From positions 49,294 to 113,293 of the forward strand of contig NZ_CANMSY010000012.1 of NCBI RefSeq assembly GCF_947500705.1: a stretch of 64,000 bases of DNA. Direction: 5' to 3'. Positions 33,772 through 42,767 of the stretch are shown one piece after another. The notes below the pieces were generated by a model. That model had not been told where the DNA came from and searched no databases. It saw only the letters and a program-made list of their open reading frames with translations. The stretch comes from an uncultured Brachybacterium sp. GTDB taxonomy: Bacteria; Actinomycetota; Actinomycetes; Actinomycetales; Dermabacteraceae. Positions within the stretch are counted from its first letter, which is position 1. Every line of letters begins with the position of its first letter. The position numbers and the translations under genes were made by a program.

Positions 33772-34936
33772 TCAGGCCGCGAGTGCGACCGGGTTCATGA
33801 TGGTCTCGTATTCGATGGGGGTCAATCGGCCCAGGCCAGCTTGGCGGCGGCGTTGATGGTAGGTCCTCTCGATCCAGGTGATGATCGCGATCCGCAGCTC
33901 TTCTCGGGTTCGCCAGCGCTTGCGGTCCAGGACGTTATTCTGGAGCAGCGCGAAGAAGGATTCCATGGCGGCGTTGTCTCCGGCAGCACCGACTTGACCC
34001 ATCGAGCCGATGAGGTGATGACGGTTCAGGGCGTGCACGAATTTCCTTGATCGGAACTGAGATCCGCGGCCCGAATGCACGATGTAACCAGCCGCGTCGC
34101 GACGCCGGGATACTGCGTTGTCCAGGGCGTTCACCGCTAGACGGGTCCTCATCCGGTCGCTGATCGAGTAGCCCACGATGCGGCCGGAGAAGACGTCCTT
34201 GATGGCGCAGAGGTAGAGCTTGCCCTCGTCGGTCCAGTGTTCGGTGATATCGGTGAGCCACAGTTCGTTGACGTCATCAGCGGAGAAGTCCCGCTTGACG
34301 AGGTCGTCATGGACTGGCGGGCCGGGGCGTTTTCCGTTCTTGCCACGCTTCTTCCCGAACACCGACCACCACTGGTTGTCTCGGCAGATCCGCCACGCGG
34401 TCCGCTCGCACATCTCCTCGCCGGCCTCTGCGGCTTCGCCGACGAGGAACCGGTAGCCGAACTCGGGATCGTCGTGGTGGGCGTCCAGCAGTGCGTTGGC
34501 GCGCTACGCCTCGACGAGCTCGGCTTTGGTGACCTGGTCTTTGAGCCAGCGGTAGTAGGGCTGGCGGGAGAGCTTGAGGACCCGCAGGGACACCGCGACG
34601 GGGATGCCGTCAGCGGCGAGCTCGCTCACGAGCGGGTAGAACCTTTTCCCGGCAGGTTCGCCTGGGAGAGGTAGGCGGCTACGCGGCGGAGGACCTCGTT
34701 CTAATGCTCCAGCAGCCGTTTGCGGCGGCGGAGGTCGCGCAGTTCCGCGGAGTCCTCACGGGTTTTCCGGGGCGGTTGCCGTCGTCGATGTCTGCTTGGC
34801 GGATCCATTTGGGGAGCGTCATCTCGTGGACGCCGAAGTCCTTCGCGATCTGCGCGAGAGTGATGCCGTCCTCACGGGATCGGGCCACTCGCACGACATC
34901 TTCGCGGAACTCCTGGGGGTAGGGCCTGACTTGCAC
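33772..34936 (-). pseudogene. IS3 transposase orfA/orfB, frameshifted and with stop codons
   Basis: OrfA part: FREDVVRVARSREDGITLAQI and FGVHEMTLPKWIRQADID at 34936-34780, then a frameshift at NRPGK. OrfB part: the rve catalytic core LWLTDITEHW, FSGRIVGYSISDR, HSGRGSQFRS, and EYETIMNPVAL before the stop at 33772. DDE residues (Asp in TDIT, Asp replaced by Arg-Gly in HSGRGSQ where HSDRGSQ is usual, Glu in MESFF) show that even the catalytic triad is damaged. Non-functional. Confidence 0.85.
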
Positions 34937-36569
34937 AGGTTTAGTGTGTCAGCGCGTTGAGGACGTGTTGGGCGTCGTCGGTGAGGTCGGGCTTGGCGGT
35001 GATCTGCTGGCCGGCCAGGGTGATCGTGACGTCCTGCAGCGGGCGGAGGATGCGGATGATCTTGCGGATGCTGAACCCGGTCTTGTGCTGCAGGAAACGG
35101 GCGATTGCGAGCGCGGTGAAGACGATGGTGAGGTGGGCTTCGATCGCGTCGCGCTGATGATGGAACATGGGCCTGGCCTGGAGGTCTGTCTTGCTCATTC
35201 GGAAGGACTGCTCCACGTGCCAGAGGTCGTGGTAGCTGGAGAGCGCCTCCGGCGCGGCCATGGTGCTTGCGGGAATGTTGGTGACGTAGCCCTTCAGCCC
35301 GACCAGTTGCCGTGCCTTTCCCAGCGACTCCTCATCCAGTTCCTTGCCGGTCTTGGTGGATTTGATGAACCGGGTGCCCTTGACTGAGGCGTCGCCGGCG
35401 ATCACGGCTCTCGCTCTGTTCTCCTGCTGCGTGAGGGTGTAGTTGTCGTGGACTGCGCGTTTGCGGGAGTAGGACCAGACCGCGCGCCAGTGACCGGGAT
35501 ACTCCTCGGGATCCCAGACCGGCTCTGTGCGGCGCCGCTTCGTCTCGGTCTTGGTGGAGCCGTGGCGCGGGGTGATCGTGTCGATTAGCTGCCCATCGTT
35601 GAACACGTCCCCGTTCCAGTGGAAGTGATTGGCCAGGTCACCGGGTGCTTTCTTCGGCCGCGAGCCGACGATGAACTTCAACTCCGCCTCGGCCAGAGCG
35701 TTCAGGTTCGCCATCGAGAGCATCCCGGCGTCCGCGACGACAACCATGTCCGCCAGGTTGTGCCGGGCCTGGAACCGCTTGATGATCGGCACGATCGTGA
35801 GGGTCTCCGCCTTGTTGCCCTCGAAGCAGCCGATCTCCAGGGGGAACCCTTCACGATTGACCAGGAGGCCGACCACGATCTGCGGATCGACCCTCCGCTC
35901 CTTGCTGAAGCCAACCTTCCGGAGCTCGTCTTCCTTCGGGGCCTCGAAGTAGAGGGTGGTGACGTCATAGAGCACCAGGGAGATGTCTCCGCTGGTCGAG
36001 GCGTGTTTGAAGCACCTCGTGGCAATGCGATCTCGGTACTCACGCTCGGCGCAGCGCCGTAGAGCGGCGTGGAAGGTGTTGCGGTGGACCGGCTCCACCC
36101 CGACCTCGGTGAGGACGCGGCGGGAATCGCTCATCGACGTTGGTTCGATCAGCCTCGCGGCGACGAGTTGGAAGAACGCCTCATCCTCGATGACATCGAA
36201 GCCGAGCACGGACCAGGCCGAGCGGAGCGTCTCCACCAGCAGGCGAGAATGTTCCGAATTCACCACCGCAGACTGGGGATCCTGGGAAAGGTCGAGGTCA
36301 AGAGCCAGTTGGCCAGCGTGGATCTTGTCCCTGCCGACACTCATCAACGCGGCGAGCTCCGCTTCGGTGCGGGCGGAGCCAAGGTGCTCGAGCACCACGT
36401 CCCGACGGTTCTTCCGCTCAGCGATCTGCACGGCCGTCGCACCCGAGGCCGTGGTCACCTTCCGTAGAAACACCACCCCGTTAGTGTGTCACTTCCTCAC
36501 TACGCGATGCGCTCACCAGCACGAACACTCACGAATCTCCAGAATCGGCTCTCACCTGTGCAAGTCAGG
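34925..36569 (-). mobile_element. IS1634-family insertion sequence, complete
   Basis: Terminal inverted repeats CCTGACTTGCACAGGT at 34925-34940 and its complement at 36554-36569 are perfect over 16 bp. A 5-bp direct repeat TAGGG flanks it (34920-34924 and 36570-36574), the target duplication. It interrupts orfA of the surrounding IS3 element at its fifth codon or so. Confidence 0.92.
34941..36476 (-). CDS. IS1634-family transposase
   Basis: 511 residues, one intact frame filling the element. Recognisable IS4-like DDE features: LVLYDVTTLYFE (first Asp), MVVVADAGMLSMANL (second Asp) and the C-terminal LWHVEQSFRMSKTDLQARPMF (Glu), shown here in parts; the last reads YHDLWHVEQSFRMSKTDL. Followed by AHLTIVFTALAIAR. 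The gene is undamaged, so the element may be active. Confidence 0.9.
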   Translation of the reverse strand: MVFLRKVTTASGATAVQIAERKNRRDVVLEHLGSARTEAELAALMSVGRDKIHAGQLALDLDLSQDPQSAVVNSEHSRLLVETLRSAWSVLGFDVIEDEAFFQLVAARLIEPTSMSDSRRVLTEVGVEPVHRNTFHAALRRCAEREYRDRIATRCFKHASTSGDISLVLYDVTTLYFEAPKEDELRKVGFSKERRVDPQIVVGLLVNREGFPLEIGCFEGNKAETLTIVPIIKRFQARHNLADMVVVADAGMLSMANLNALAEAELKFIVGSRPKKAPGDLANHFHWNGDVFNDGQLIDTITPRHGSTKTETKRRRTEPVWDPEEYPGHWRAVWSYSRKRAVHDNYTLTQQENRARAVIAGDASVKGTRFIKSTKTGKELDEESLGKARQLVGLKGYVTNIPASTMAAPEALSSYHDLWHVEQSFRMSKTDLQARPMFHHQRDAIEAHLTIVFTALAIARFLQHKTGFSIRKIIRILRPLQDVTITLAGQQITAKPDLTDDAQHVLNALTH

Positions 36570-36637
36570 TAGGGAGCGGGCATAGTGCACATCCTTCCAG
36601 GCCGCCCTGCGGGCAAGCCAGATCAGATGTCACCTAT

Positions 36638-36826
36638 CTGTGCGGCAGTCCCTCGACGGGTTCTCCCGCCTGGCCTACACCGAAGCGCTCGAGGACGAGA
36701 AAGCCGCCACGACCATCGGGTTCTTCCATCGCGCCCGAGTGTTCTTCGCTGCCCACGGCATCACGACGATCTCCCGCCTGGTCACCGACAACGGCAGCAA
36801 CTACACCGCCAAGGTGGGCAGGCCCA
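36638..36826 (+). pseudogene. IS481-family transposase fragment
   Basis: DGFSRLAYTEALEDEKAATT, then FFHRARVFFAAHGIT and LVTDNGSNYTAK are the central integrase-core strands of IS481-type transposases, including the first Asp and the DNG. Both ends are missing: the left by the IS3 insertion, the right at 36820. Only about 60 codons remain. Confidence 0.85.
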
Positions 36827-37213
36827 CTAGGCCGTGGCGTGCTCCGACCGACTCACGAGAACTCGATCGAGCAGATCGTCGGAGTGGAACTTCGCGAAGT
36901 TCGAGGGTCCGCGGCGCATGAGTCCCAGTGCCATGGAGCGCGCCGCCGCCAGCACGCTGGTACGCGACAACATCTCCGCGATCTCCCCGCCCGCCACGGT
37001 GATGGTGGTGCAGTCGGGGTAGCTCCGGTAGAGCGAATGTCGCTCCGCCATCAGTTCTCGGTGATCCGTACGGTTGATGATCCGTGAGTCGACGTTGAGG
37101 ATCCCGAACATCTCCGAGGGATTGCTGAACTGCATCAAGTAGTACAGCTCGACGTTGTGCGCGTTCACGGTGAAGAGACGCCTTCTGTCGCGTGTTCGTG
37201 ACGTGGACGGCAT
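36827..37213 (-). CDS. hypothetical protein, 128 residues
   Basis: No family recognised. Mixed alpha/beta composition with NAHNVELYYLMQFSNPSEMF, PDCTTITVAGGEIAEML and RRGPSNFAKFHSDDLL. It starts 12 bp after the stop of the GIY-YIG gene and is surely co-transcribed. Its last codons abut the IS481 fragment, so the C-terminus may have been altered by that insertion. A partner or immunity-type protein of the nuclease is possible but unproven. Confidence 0.55.
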   Translation of the reverse strand: MPSTSRTRDRRRLFTVNAHNVELYYLMQFSNPSEMFGILNVDSRIINRTDHRELMAERHSLYRSYPDCTTITVAGGEIAEMLSRTSVLAAARSMALGLMRRGPSNFAKFHSDDLLDRVLVSRSEHATA

Positions 37214-37225
37214 CGCCGAGACCCC

Positions 37226-37771
37226 TCAGTACAGGCCGCCCGTCGCGGAGGGCCACGGAATGACCGCGTTGACATAGGCGGTGAGATCCCCGAGTGCAGT
37301 GGCCTGTGCAGGGTGCGCCATGAACTCGTCGAACTTCGCGCGATTGCGGATCCGACGCTCTGCGGCACGGGTGCGTTCGTCCAAGGGGTAAGAGGGCTGC
37401 ACTCCTTCGAGCCACTCCGCCTGCTGCTCCTTGTCGACGACGAGGTCGATCTCCGCCTCACCGGCAGGCATTCGCGTGAGCATCTTGTTCCGGATGCGGA
37501 AGGACCGCTCGGTCTGGGTGATCATCGTGCGTTCCAGCGCATCGAGTTCGGCGTGGCCGCACTCGATGAACGAGATCGCGATGATGTCGTCCCAGCGGCG
37601 GCGATGGGACGCTATCCGACTGGTCAGATCGACTGTCTTGCCAACGTACTTCTCGCCGCCCTTGAACTCGAGCGTGTAGACGCCTGTCAGCTTCCGATCG
37701 ATTCCGAAGTAAACGCTGGGGGCGACATCGTTGGTGACCTCCCAACGCCTTTGGGTCTTGGGACGTTTCAT
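37226..37771 (-). CDS. GIY-YIG nuclease-domain protein
   Basis: 181 residues from ATG 37771 with GAGGTGAT upstream; the longer frame is low-complexity. The domain shows GVYTLEFKGGEKYVGKT (GIY/YIG strands as GVY and YVG, residues about 30-46), followed by the conserved Arg in SRIASHRRRW and the Glu in ALERTMI. Stand-alone GIY-YIG proteins include homing and restriction endonucleases. A helical basic tail (RAAERRIRNRAKFDEFM) follows. First gene of a two-gene unit with the 128-residue protein. Confidence 0.8.
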   Translation of the reverse strand: MKRPKTQRRWEVTNDVAPSVYFGIDRKLTGVYTLEFKGGEKYVGKTVDLTSRIASHRRRWDDIIAISFIECGHAELDALERTMITQTERSFRIRNKMLTRMPAGEAEIDLVVDKEQQAEWLEGVQPSYPLDERTRAAERRIRNRAKFDEFMAHPAQATALGDLTAYVNAVIPWPSATGGLY

Positions 37772-38050
37772 GTCGATCACCTCGGATGTCTCTCTGAGTG
37801 CGCGCTTACGACAGACAGGGCTCTGACGAAGGGATGGAGGGCGCGCGCCGCCAACGGGCGATGGGGGCCACTTCCGCCGACCAAGGGGGCGACCGCCTCT
37901 GTTGTACTTCGAATGTCTCCGAAGAAGGGCGGCTTGTTCCGAAGTCAGAGAAATCCGTGGACGATGGTGCTCGCCGTTCGAGGAGACCGGCCGAAAGCTC
38001 CAGCGCCACCCATCGTGCCGGTCGGGGCCCGTTCCTTGATCCCCGGCCCG

Positions 38051-38077
38051 GTGACTACAACGTCGTGACCCGCAACA
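38051..38077. repeat. 27-bp direct repeat, right copy
   Basis: GTGACTACAACGTCGTGACC followed by CGCAACA, two mismatches to 32048-32074. On the minus strand it supplies the AVAGHDVVVT codons at the end of the neighbouring gene. Either a border of the 6-kb insertion or a leftover IS end. Confidence 0.75.
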
Positions 38078-39025
38078 GCTAGGTCCTGTGCGTCCTTGCC
38101 GAGTTCGAGGTCGGCGGCATGTGCGGAGTCGAGGAACTCCTCGACCAGGTCGGTGCCGTCCTCCAGGATCCACGGCGGGTGCTCCGGGATCGGATCGCCG
38201 GCGGAGAACCCGCTGAGGAGGTCGTCCTCATACCCCGTGCCGCCGTCCGGCAGCAGCCCGACTGCGAATTCCACGAAGGACCGCAGCATCGGCCACTGCT
38301 CCCCGATCCCGGCCTGCTCGACGTCCGCCGGAGTGCTGGCGAGGGCCTGACGGAAGCGGGCGCCCGCATCGGCCGGGGTGACGGTCTCGAGCATCTCGTC
38401 CAGAGAGCTCCCGTCCCGCGCCATGATCTCCCGGTATGTGCGGGTGACCTCGTCCATCGACTCGCCGATCACGAAGGCGTCCTTCATGTACGGGACCGGG
38501 CTCCACTCGATGTAGGTGATGAGCACGGCGCGCACGCCGCGAGGGAGCAGCAGCTCCATCATCAGGTTCTCCCCGGCGCCATCGGAGAACGCGAGTGCCT
38601 CGGTGACGGAGGCCTGCGCGAGCCCGGACACCTGCGGCGGCATCGGCTGACGGCGGGTGGTCAGCCCCGCCTGTGCCCGGGAGCGGAGGCCCTCGTCGGG
38701 GCTCATCGCCGCGACCATGTGCAGCAGGGCAGTGGTCTCTGCGATGTCGATCTCGAGGAAGGTGTCCAGCAGGTCCACGCCCTCGGGCAGCTCCTCGGGA
38801 TGGTTCTGCGGGTCCGCCATCTCCGTAAGCAGCGGCGCGGCGGCGACCCAGAACGCCGTCGGGTCCTCGGAGCGCAGCGCCGGGCGGAGCACCTGGATCA
38901 GCGGGTTCTCGGCCGCCGGCTCGACGGGGGCGGAGGCTCGGCGCGGGGTATGCGGCGCGCGGCGGCTCGCGCGGTGGCGGGCGGCGCCCTGCCCGAGCGG
39001 GTTGCGGCCGTGGCGACGTGGGCTT
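38078..39025 (-). CDS. hypothetical helical protein, 3' end altered
   Basis: About 300 residues; strong coding sequence from NPLIQVLRPALRSEDPTAFWV through FLEIDIAETTALLHMVAAM, VLITYIEWSPVPYMKDAF and DLVEEFLDSAHAADLELG. I do not recognise the family; it resembles the uncharacterised 'plasmid-pRiA4b-like/zinc-ribbon-free' helical proteins only in being helix-rich, so no function is given. In-frame codons run upstream to about 39025 (RRHGRNPLGQGAARH) without a clear start; the first ATG is at 38892. The downstream end enters the 27-bp repeat and then non-coding-looking sequence to 37945, so the true C-terminus is probably lost. Confidence 0.5.
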
Positions 39026-39409
39026 ATGGGGACATTCCATCAGGTGCCGGCCGACGGGGCGAGACGACGGGGTGCGCGATCGGCGGCTCTCAGTTCCGAT
39101 TCAGACCGAAGGTCCGTGACATGAGCGCGTCCTTGGAGTGCGCCTCCGAAGCGTGGACGTCCGCCTACGGGTGTCGCGAGCTGTGCAGAGGCGGACGCTG
39201 CTCCCCGGCGGCTTCTCAGCCCGATGCAGATGAAGCTCGCGAGTCGCCGACCGAGTCCCCACGGAGGAGCTTGTCCGGAGATCCTCGCTAAGCCGGGTGG
39301 AGGTCGCCGAGTGAGCTGGTGGTGTCCTGAATGCTCCGCTCCCGCACGTGATCCCTAACCGTCACTGTCCTCTCCTACTCCTGACGGGTCGCCGGTCAGC
39401 CGACACGCA
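39026..39409. other. intergenic region before hsdM
   Basis: No supportable gene on either strand. It must hold the start region of the minus-strand gene and the hsdM promoter. Confidence 0.4.
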
Positions 39410-39415
39410 TATAGT
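39410..39415 (+). promoter_or_regulatory. -10 element for leaderless hsdM
   Basis: TATAGT ends 7 bases before the GTG start at 39423, so transcription would begin at or next to the start codon. No ribosome-binding site precedes the GTG, consistent with a leaderless mRNA. No good -35 was found. Confidence 0.55.
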
Positions 39416-39422
39416 CGGCGCC

Positions 39423-40895
39423 GTGATTACGGGAGAGCTGAAGAGCCGCATTGATCGGGTATGGGACACGTTCTGGTCCGGAGGCATCTCGAACCCGCTC
39501 GAGGTGATCGAGCAGGTGACGTACCTACTGTTCCTGCGCCGGCTCGATGAGAAACAGACCACTGCGGAGCGCGAACTGCGACGGCTCGGCTCGACGAGCA
39601 AGGCGATGCCGTTCTCTCCTGCGAAGGAGCATCTGCGCTGGTCGCGCATGAAGGCCTCGGGCGACACCGCCGCGATGCACCAACTCATGAACGACGAGGT
39701 TTTTCCGTTCCTGCGCTCGTTGGGCGATGACATCGCGGGCGAGACGACCACGTACGGCGGGCACATGCGCGATGCGCGCTACACGATCCCGAGCGCCGCG
39801 CTGCTCGGCAAGGTCGTCGACATGCTCGATGCGATCTCGCTCGATGATCGCGACACCAACGGCGACCTCTACGAGTATCTGCTCTCGAAGATCGCCACGG
39901 CCGGCAGGAACGGCCAGTTTCGCACCCCGCGCCACATAATTCGGCTGATGGTCGAGATGATGGCACCGAAACCGGGCGACGAGATTTGCGATCCGGCCTG
40001 CGGCACGGCAGGGTTCCTGATGGCCGCGAGCGAGTACGTGCGCGAGAAGCACCCTGACGCCTTGGTCGACCAGACGCAGTCCCGGCACTTCCATCACTCG
40101 ATGTTCCACGGCTTCGATTTCGACTCGACGATGCTGCGCATTGGCAGTATGAACATGCTGATGCACGGCGTGAACGCACCGGACATCCGCTACCGCGACT
40201 CCCTCTCGGAGGGTGCAGCAGGCGAGACCGAGCGGTACTCGATGATTCTCGCGAATCCGCCGTTCGCCGGATCGCTCGACTACGAGTCGACCAGCAAGGA
40301 TCTGCAGCGCGTCGTCAAGACGAAGAAGACCGAGCTGCTCTTCCTCGCACTGTTCTTGCGCCTGCTGAAGACGGGCGGGCGCGCCGCGGTCATCGTGCCG
40401 GACGGTGTCCTGTTCGGCTCCTCGAAGGCGCACAGGGAGCTGCGCCGCACGCTCGTAGAGGACCACAAGCTCGACGCCGTCGTGAAGCTGCCCTCGGGCG
40501 TCTTCAAGCCCTATGCGGGAGTCTCGACCGCGATCCTGTTCTTCACGAAGACGGGCGCCGGCGGCACCGGCAACGTCTGGTTCTATGACGTCGCCGCCGA
40601 TGGGTTCTCGCTCGATGACAAGCGCAGCCCGATCACCGACGACGACCTGCCGGACGTCCTATCCCGCTGGCAAGACCTCGACGCCGAGCGCGACCGTGCC
40701 CGCACTGATAAGAGCTTCCTGGTGTCCAAGGCTGACATCATCGCCAAGGGCTACGACCTCTCGATCAACCGATACAAGGAGGTCGTGCACGAGGAGGTCA
40801 AGCACCGCGCAATGAGTGACATCCTCGCCGATGTGGAACGGCTGAACGATGAGATCGCAGAGGGCGTGGCGCGACTGCGGGCGGTGCTCAGGTGA
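39423..40895 (+). CDS. hsdM: type I restriction-modification methyltransferase subunit
   Basis: 490 residues from GTG 39423; the alternative upstream ATG at 39348 adds 25 atypical residues, whereas VITGELKSRIDRVW is the usual HsdM beginning. Helical N-terminal domain, then N6-adenine methylase motif I DPACGTAGF (from residue 190) and motif IV NPPF (278). It methylates adenine at the site chosen by HsdS using S-adenosylmethionine. Its stop overlaps the hsdS start. Confidence 0.92.
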   Translation: MITGELKSRIDRVWDTFWSGGISNPLEVIEQVTYLLFLRRLDEKQTTAERELRRLGSTSKAMPFSPAKEHLRWSRMKASGDTAAMHQLMNDEVFPFLRSLGDDIAGETTTYGGHMRDARYTIPSAALLGKVVDMLDAISLDDRDTNGDLYEYLLSKIATAGRNGQFRTPRHIIRLMVEMMAPKPGDEICDPACGTAGFLMAASEYVREKHPDALVDQTQSRHFHHSMFHGFDFDSTMLRIGSMNMLMHGVNAPDIRYRDSLSEGAAGETERYSMILANPPFAGSLDYESTSKDLQRVVKTKKTELLFLALFLRLLKTGGRAAVIVPDGVLFGSSKAHRELRRTLVEDHKLDAVVKLPSGVFKPYAGVSTAILFFTKTGAGGTGNVWFYDVAADGFSLDDKRSPITDDDLPDVLSRWQDLDAERDRARTDKSFLVSKADIIAKGYDLSINRYKEVVHEEVKHRAMSDILADVERLNDEIAEGVARLRAVLR

Positions 40896-42085
40896 GCACT
40901 AACGAATGGGAGACTGTGGAGCTGGGTGACGTCACCGAGCGTGCCGCATCTTGGAACCCAAGAAAGGTGCCGGACGCTACCTTCACTTACCTTGACCTTA
41001 GCGCCGTCGGAAACCTCTCGAAATCAATTGTTTCGTCGTCCAAGATTCTCGGCAAGGAGGCTCCCAGTCGCGCACGCCAGCTCGTCCAAACGGGCGACAT
41101 ACTCGTTTCCACTGTCCGGCCGAATTTGAATGCCGTGGCTCCGGTCACGACAGAATACGATGGTGCTACAGCATCGACGGGATTCACGATCTTGAGGCCG
41201 ACACTGCGTGTCGCTCCAAGTTTCCTCTTGCATTGGGTTCGTAGCCCATGGTTCATCGACGACATGGCGCGGAAAGCAACGGGTGCTAGTTACCCGGCAG
41301 TGTCGGACCGCATCGTGCGGGCCTCTCTCCTGCCCCTTCCCCCGCTCCCCGAGCAGCGCCGGATCGCATCGATCCTCGACGAGGCCGACGTGATCCGTGC
41401 GAAGCGCCGCGCCCAGCTCGCCCACCTCGACGAGCTCCCGCAGTCGCTGTTCCACAAGATGTTTGACGCAGAGTCTGGCACGGCACAGCACGTAACCCTC
41501 CGAGAGGTCGTACCGACGATCGAGAACGGCATCAGCGCAGTCTGCGAAGCTCGGCCTGCGGAAGGCGACGAGTGGGGAATCTTGAAGCTCGGAGCCGTCA
41601 CTTATGGCGACTTCCGCCACGAAGAAAACAAAGCTTTCTTGGGTGACGCGGCACGCATGACTCGGAACGAGGTGCATCCGGGCGACGTTCTCATGACGCG
41701 GAAGAACACTCGCGAGCTAGTCGGGGCAGTCGCGGTGGCGGGTTCAGAAGTGCCAGCGCGACGCCTACTTCCTGACCTGATTTTTAGGTTGCGCCTTGAC
41801 GCCAGTCGAGTCGACGCCTCCTACTTTCAGACGCTCATGATGGACGAGTCCACCCGTACAAGAGTGCGCAACTTATCTTCTGGTTCAGCAGCGAGTATGC
41901 CGAACATTTCTAAAGCCCGGCTGAACACTTTGAAAATTCCACTCCCTCCCCTGAGGGACCAGCAGGAGTTCGCCACCAAGGTCGACGCCATACGCGTCGA
42001 GCGCGACCGCGTTGCCCGTGCCCTCGAGGCCGACGACGAGCTGTTCGCCGCCCTCCAGTACCGAGCCTTCCGCGCGGAGCTCTGA
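40892..42085 (+). CDS. hsdS: type I restriction-modification specificity subunit
   Basis: 397 residues, GTG start overlapping the hsdM stop (GTGA). Two target-recognition domains of lower GC content (about 1-150 and 195-350), each followed by a conserved spacer helix: LPPLPEQRRIASILDEAD and LPPLRDQQEFATKVDAI. The repeat structure predicts a bipartite target. The composition shift in the recognition domains fits the usual exchange of these segments between strains. It directs HsdM and HsdR. Confidence 0.92.
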   Translation: MSTNEWETVELGDVTERAASWNPRKVPDATFTYLDLSAVGNLSKSIVSSSKILGKEAPSRARQLVQTGDILVSTVRPNLNAVAPVTTEYDGATASTGFTILRPTLRVAPSFLLHWVRSPWFIDDMARKATGASYPAVSDRIVRASLLPLPPLPEQRRIASILDEADVIRAKRRAQLAHLDELPQSLFHKMFDAESGTAQHVTLREVVPTIENGISAVCEARPAEGDEWGILKLGAVTYGDFRHEENKAFLGDAARMTRNEVHPGDVLMTRKNTRELVGAVAVAGSEVPARRLLPDLIFRLRLDASRVDASYFQTLMMDESTRTRVRNLSSGSAASMPNISKARLNTLKIPLPPLRDQQEFATKVDAIRVERDRVARALEADDELFAALQYRAFRAEL

Positions 42086-42128
42086 CCGGTCTTGCTGTGC
42101 AGTAGGCGCGCTTAGCCCCACGCCGATC

Positions 42129-42745
42129 TCAGCGGATAGGCCATCTCAGGCGTACGCGCACTCGCATGGCCGGGGCCAGCACGTCAACTTGCTCGAGAGT
42201 GCGCGAGATGTCAGGAGCGGTCGGGAACGTATCGGCGGAGAGGGTGAACAGGACGACCTGGCGATGCCCGGTGACCGTGGAAGGGACGAGGAATCCGTCG
42301 ATCTGATCCCTGAGCTGCTCATGGGTGGCCGAGGCCAATGCGCGGCAGGTGCTCTTTGGGGCTTGCCCTAGGGAGACAGACGACCCGTGCTGTACGGCCT
42401 AGTTGCCGCTGCCCTCCCAGCCGGTTAGGTTCAGCAGCTTCACGGGGCGTACGGGTCGCCATCCGGACAGCGCCCGGCCGCTCGTGAGGGTGATCGCGTG
42501 GTCGCCCTGGAAGAACTCGGCGAAGTCGGTCGAGTAGTCGGGGACGGCGTCGGAGACGCACGCGGTCGAGCGAGCAGTTAGCGAACCCGGCTGCGGATCC
42601 CATCGATTGTTGCGCAGCGGCCCGTTCCAGCGCAGTTCGTCCCACGCCACCGGATGCTTCCCAGCCACGGTATGCCCCCTGCAGGGGTCCGTCGTGCCGG
42701 GTGACGACCTCCGGGAACAGTGTGAGAGGGACAGCCGGGCGACTA
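42129..42745 (-). pseudogene. RES-domain toxin gene with nonsense codon and frameshift
   Basis: The frame from 42668 reads HPVAWDELRWNGPLRNNRWD, FAEFFQGDHAITLTSG, VRPVKLLNLTGWEGSGN, then a TAG at 42399-42401, then continues in the same frame with AVQHGSSVSLGQAP, ATHEQLRDQIDGFLVPSTVTG and VVLFTLS. Joined, this is the RES fold of NAD-degrading toxins, with the TAG replacing what is probably a Trp codon. The first part near 42680-42740 (VVTRHDGPLQGAY) lies in another frame. The toxin is inactive as written. Confidence 0.75.
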
Positions 42746-42767
42746 GGATTCTCCGCCGGTGACCGGC

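Larger units (their letters stand above)
33755..36637 (-). mobile_element. IS3-family element, decayed, carrying a nested IS1634
   Basis: Ends are AGGTGACAGTTGGGGTGTCA (33755) and the inward right end ATAGGTGACATCTGATCTGG (36637 reading left). OrfA starts with MPAPYPQEF-type sequence now split by the IS1634 insertion. OrfA then has a frameshift and a TAG in LLEH-stop-NEVLRR; OrfB has a TAG in place of Tyr (VEA-stop-RANALL). A second, shorter copy of the same element lies at 49822-50055. Confidence 0.85.

Noticed and set aside
34640-34700. Programmed -1 frameshift in IS3 orfA/orfB (GGGAAAAGG)
   Set aside because: A frameshift signal is plausible for the family, but the TAG and the other frameshift upstream already disable OrfA, so function cannot be inferred.
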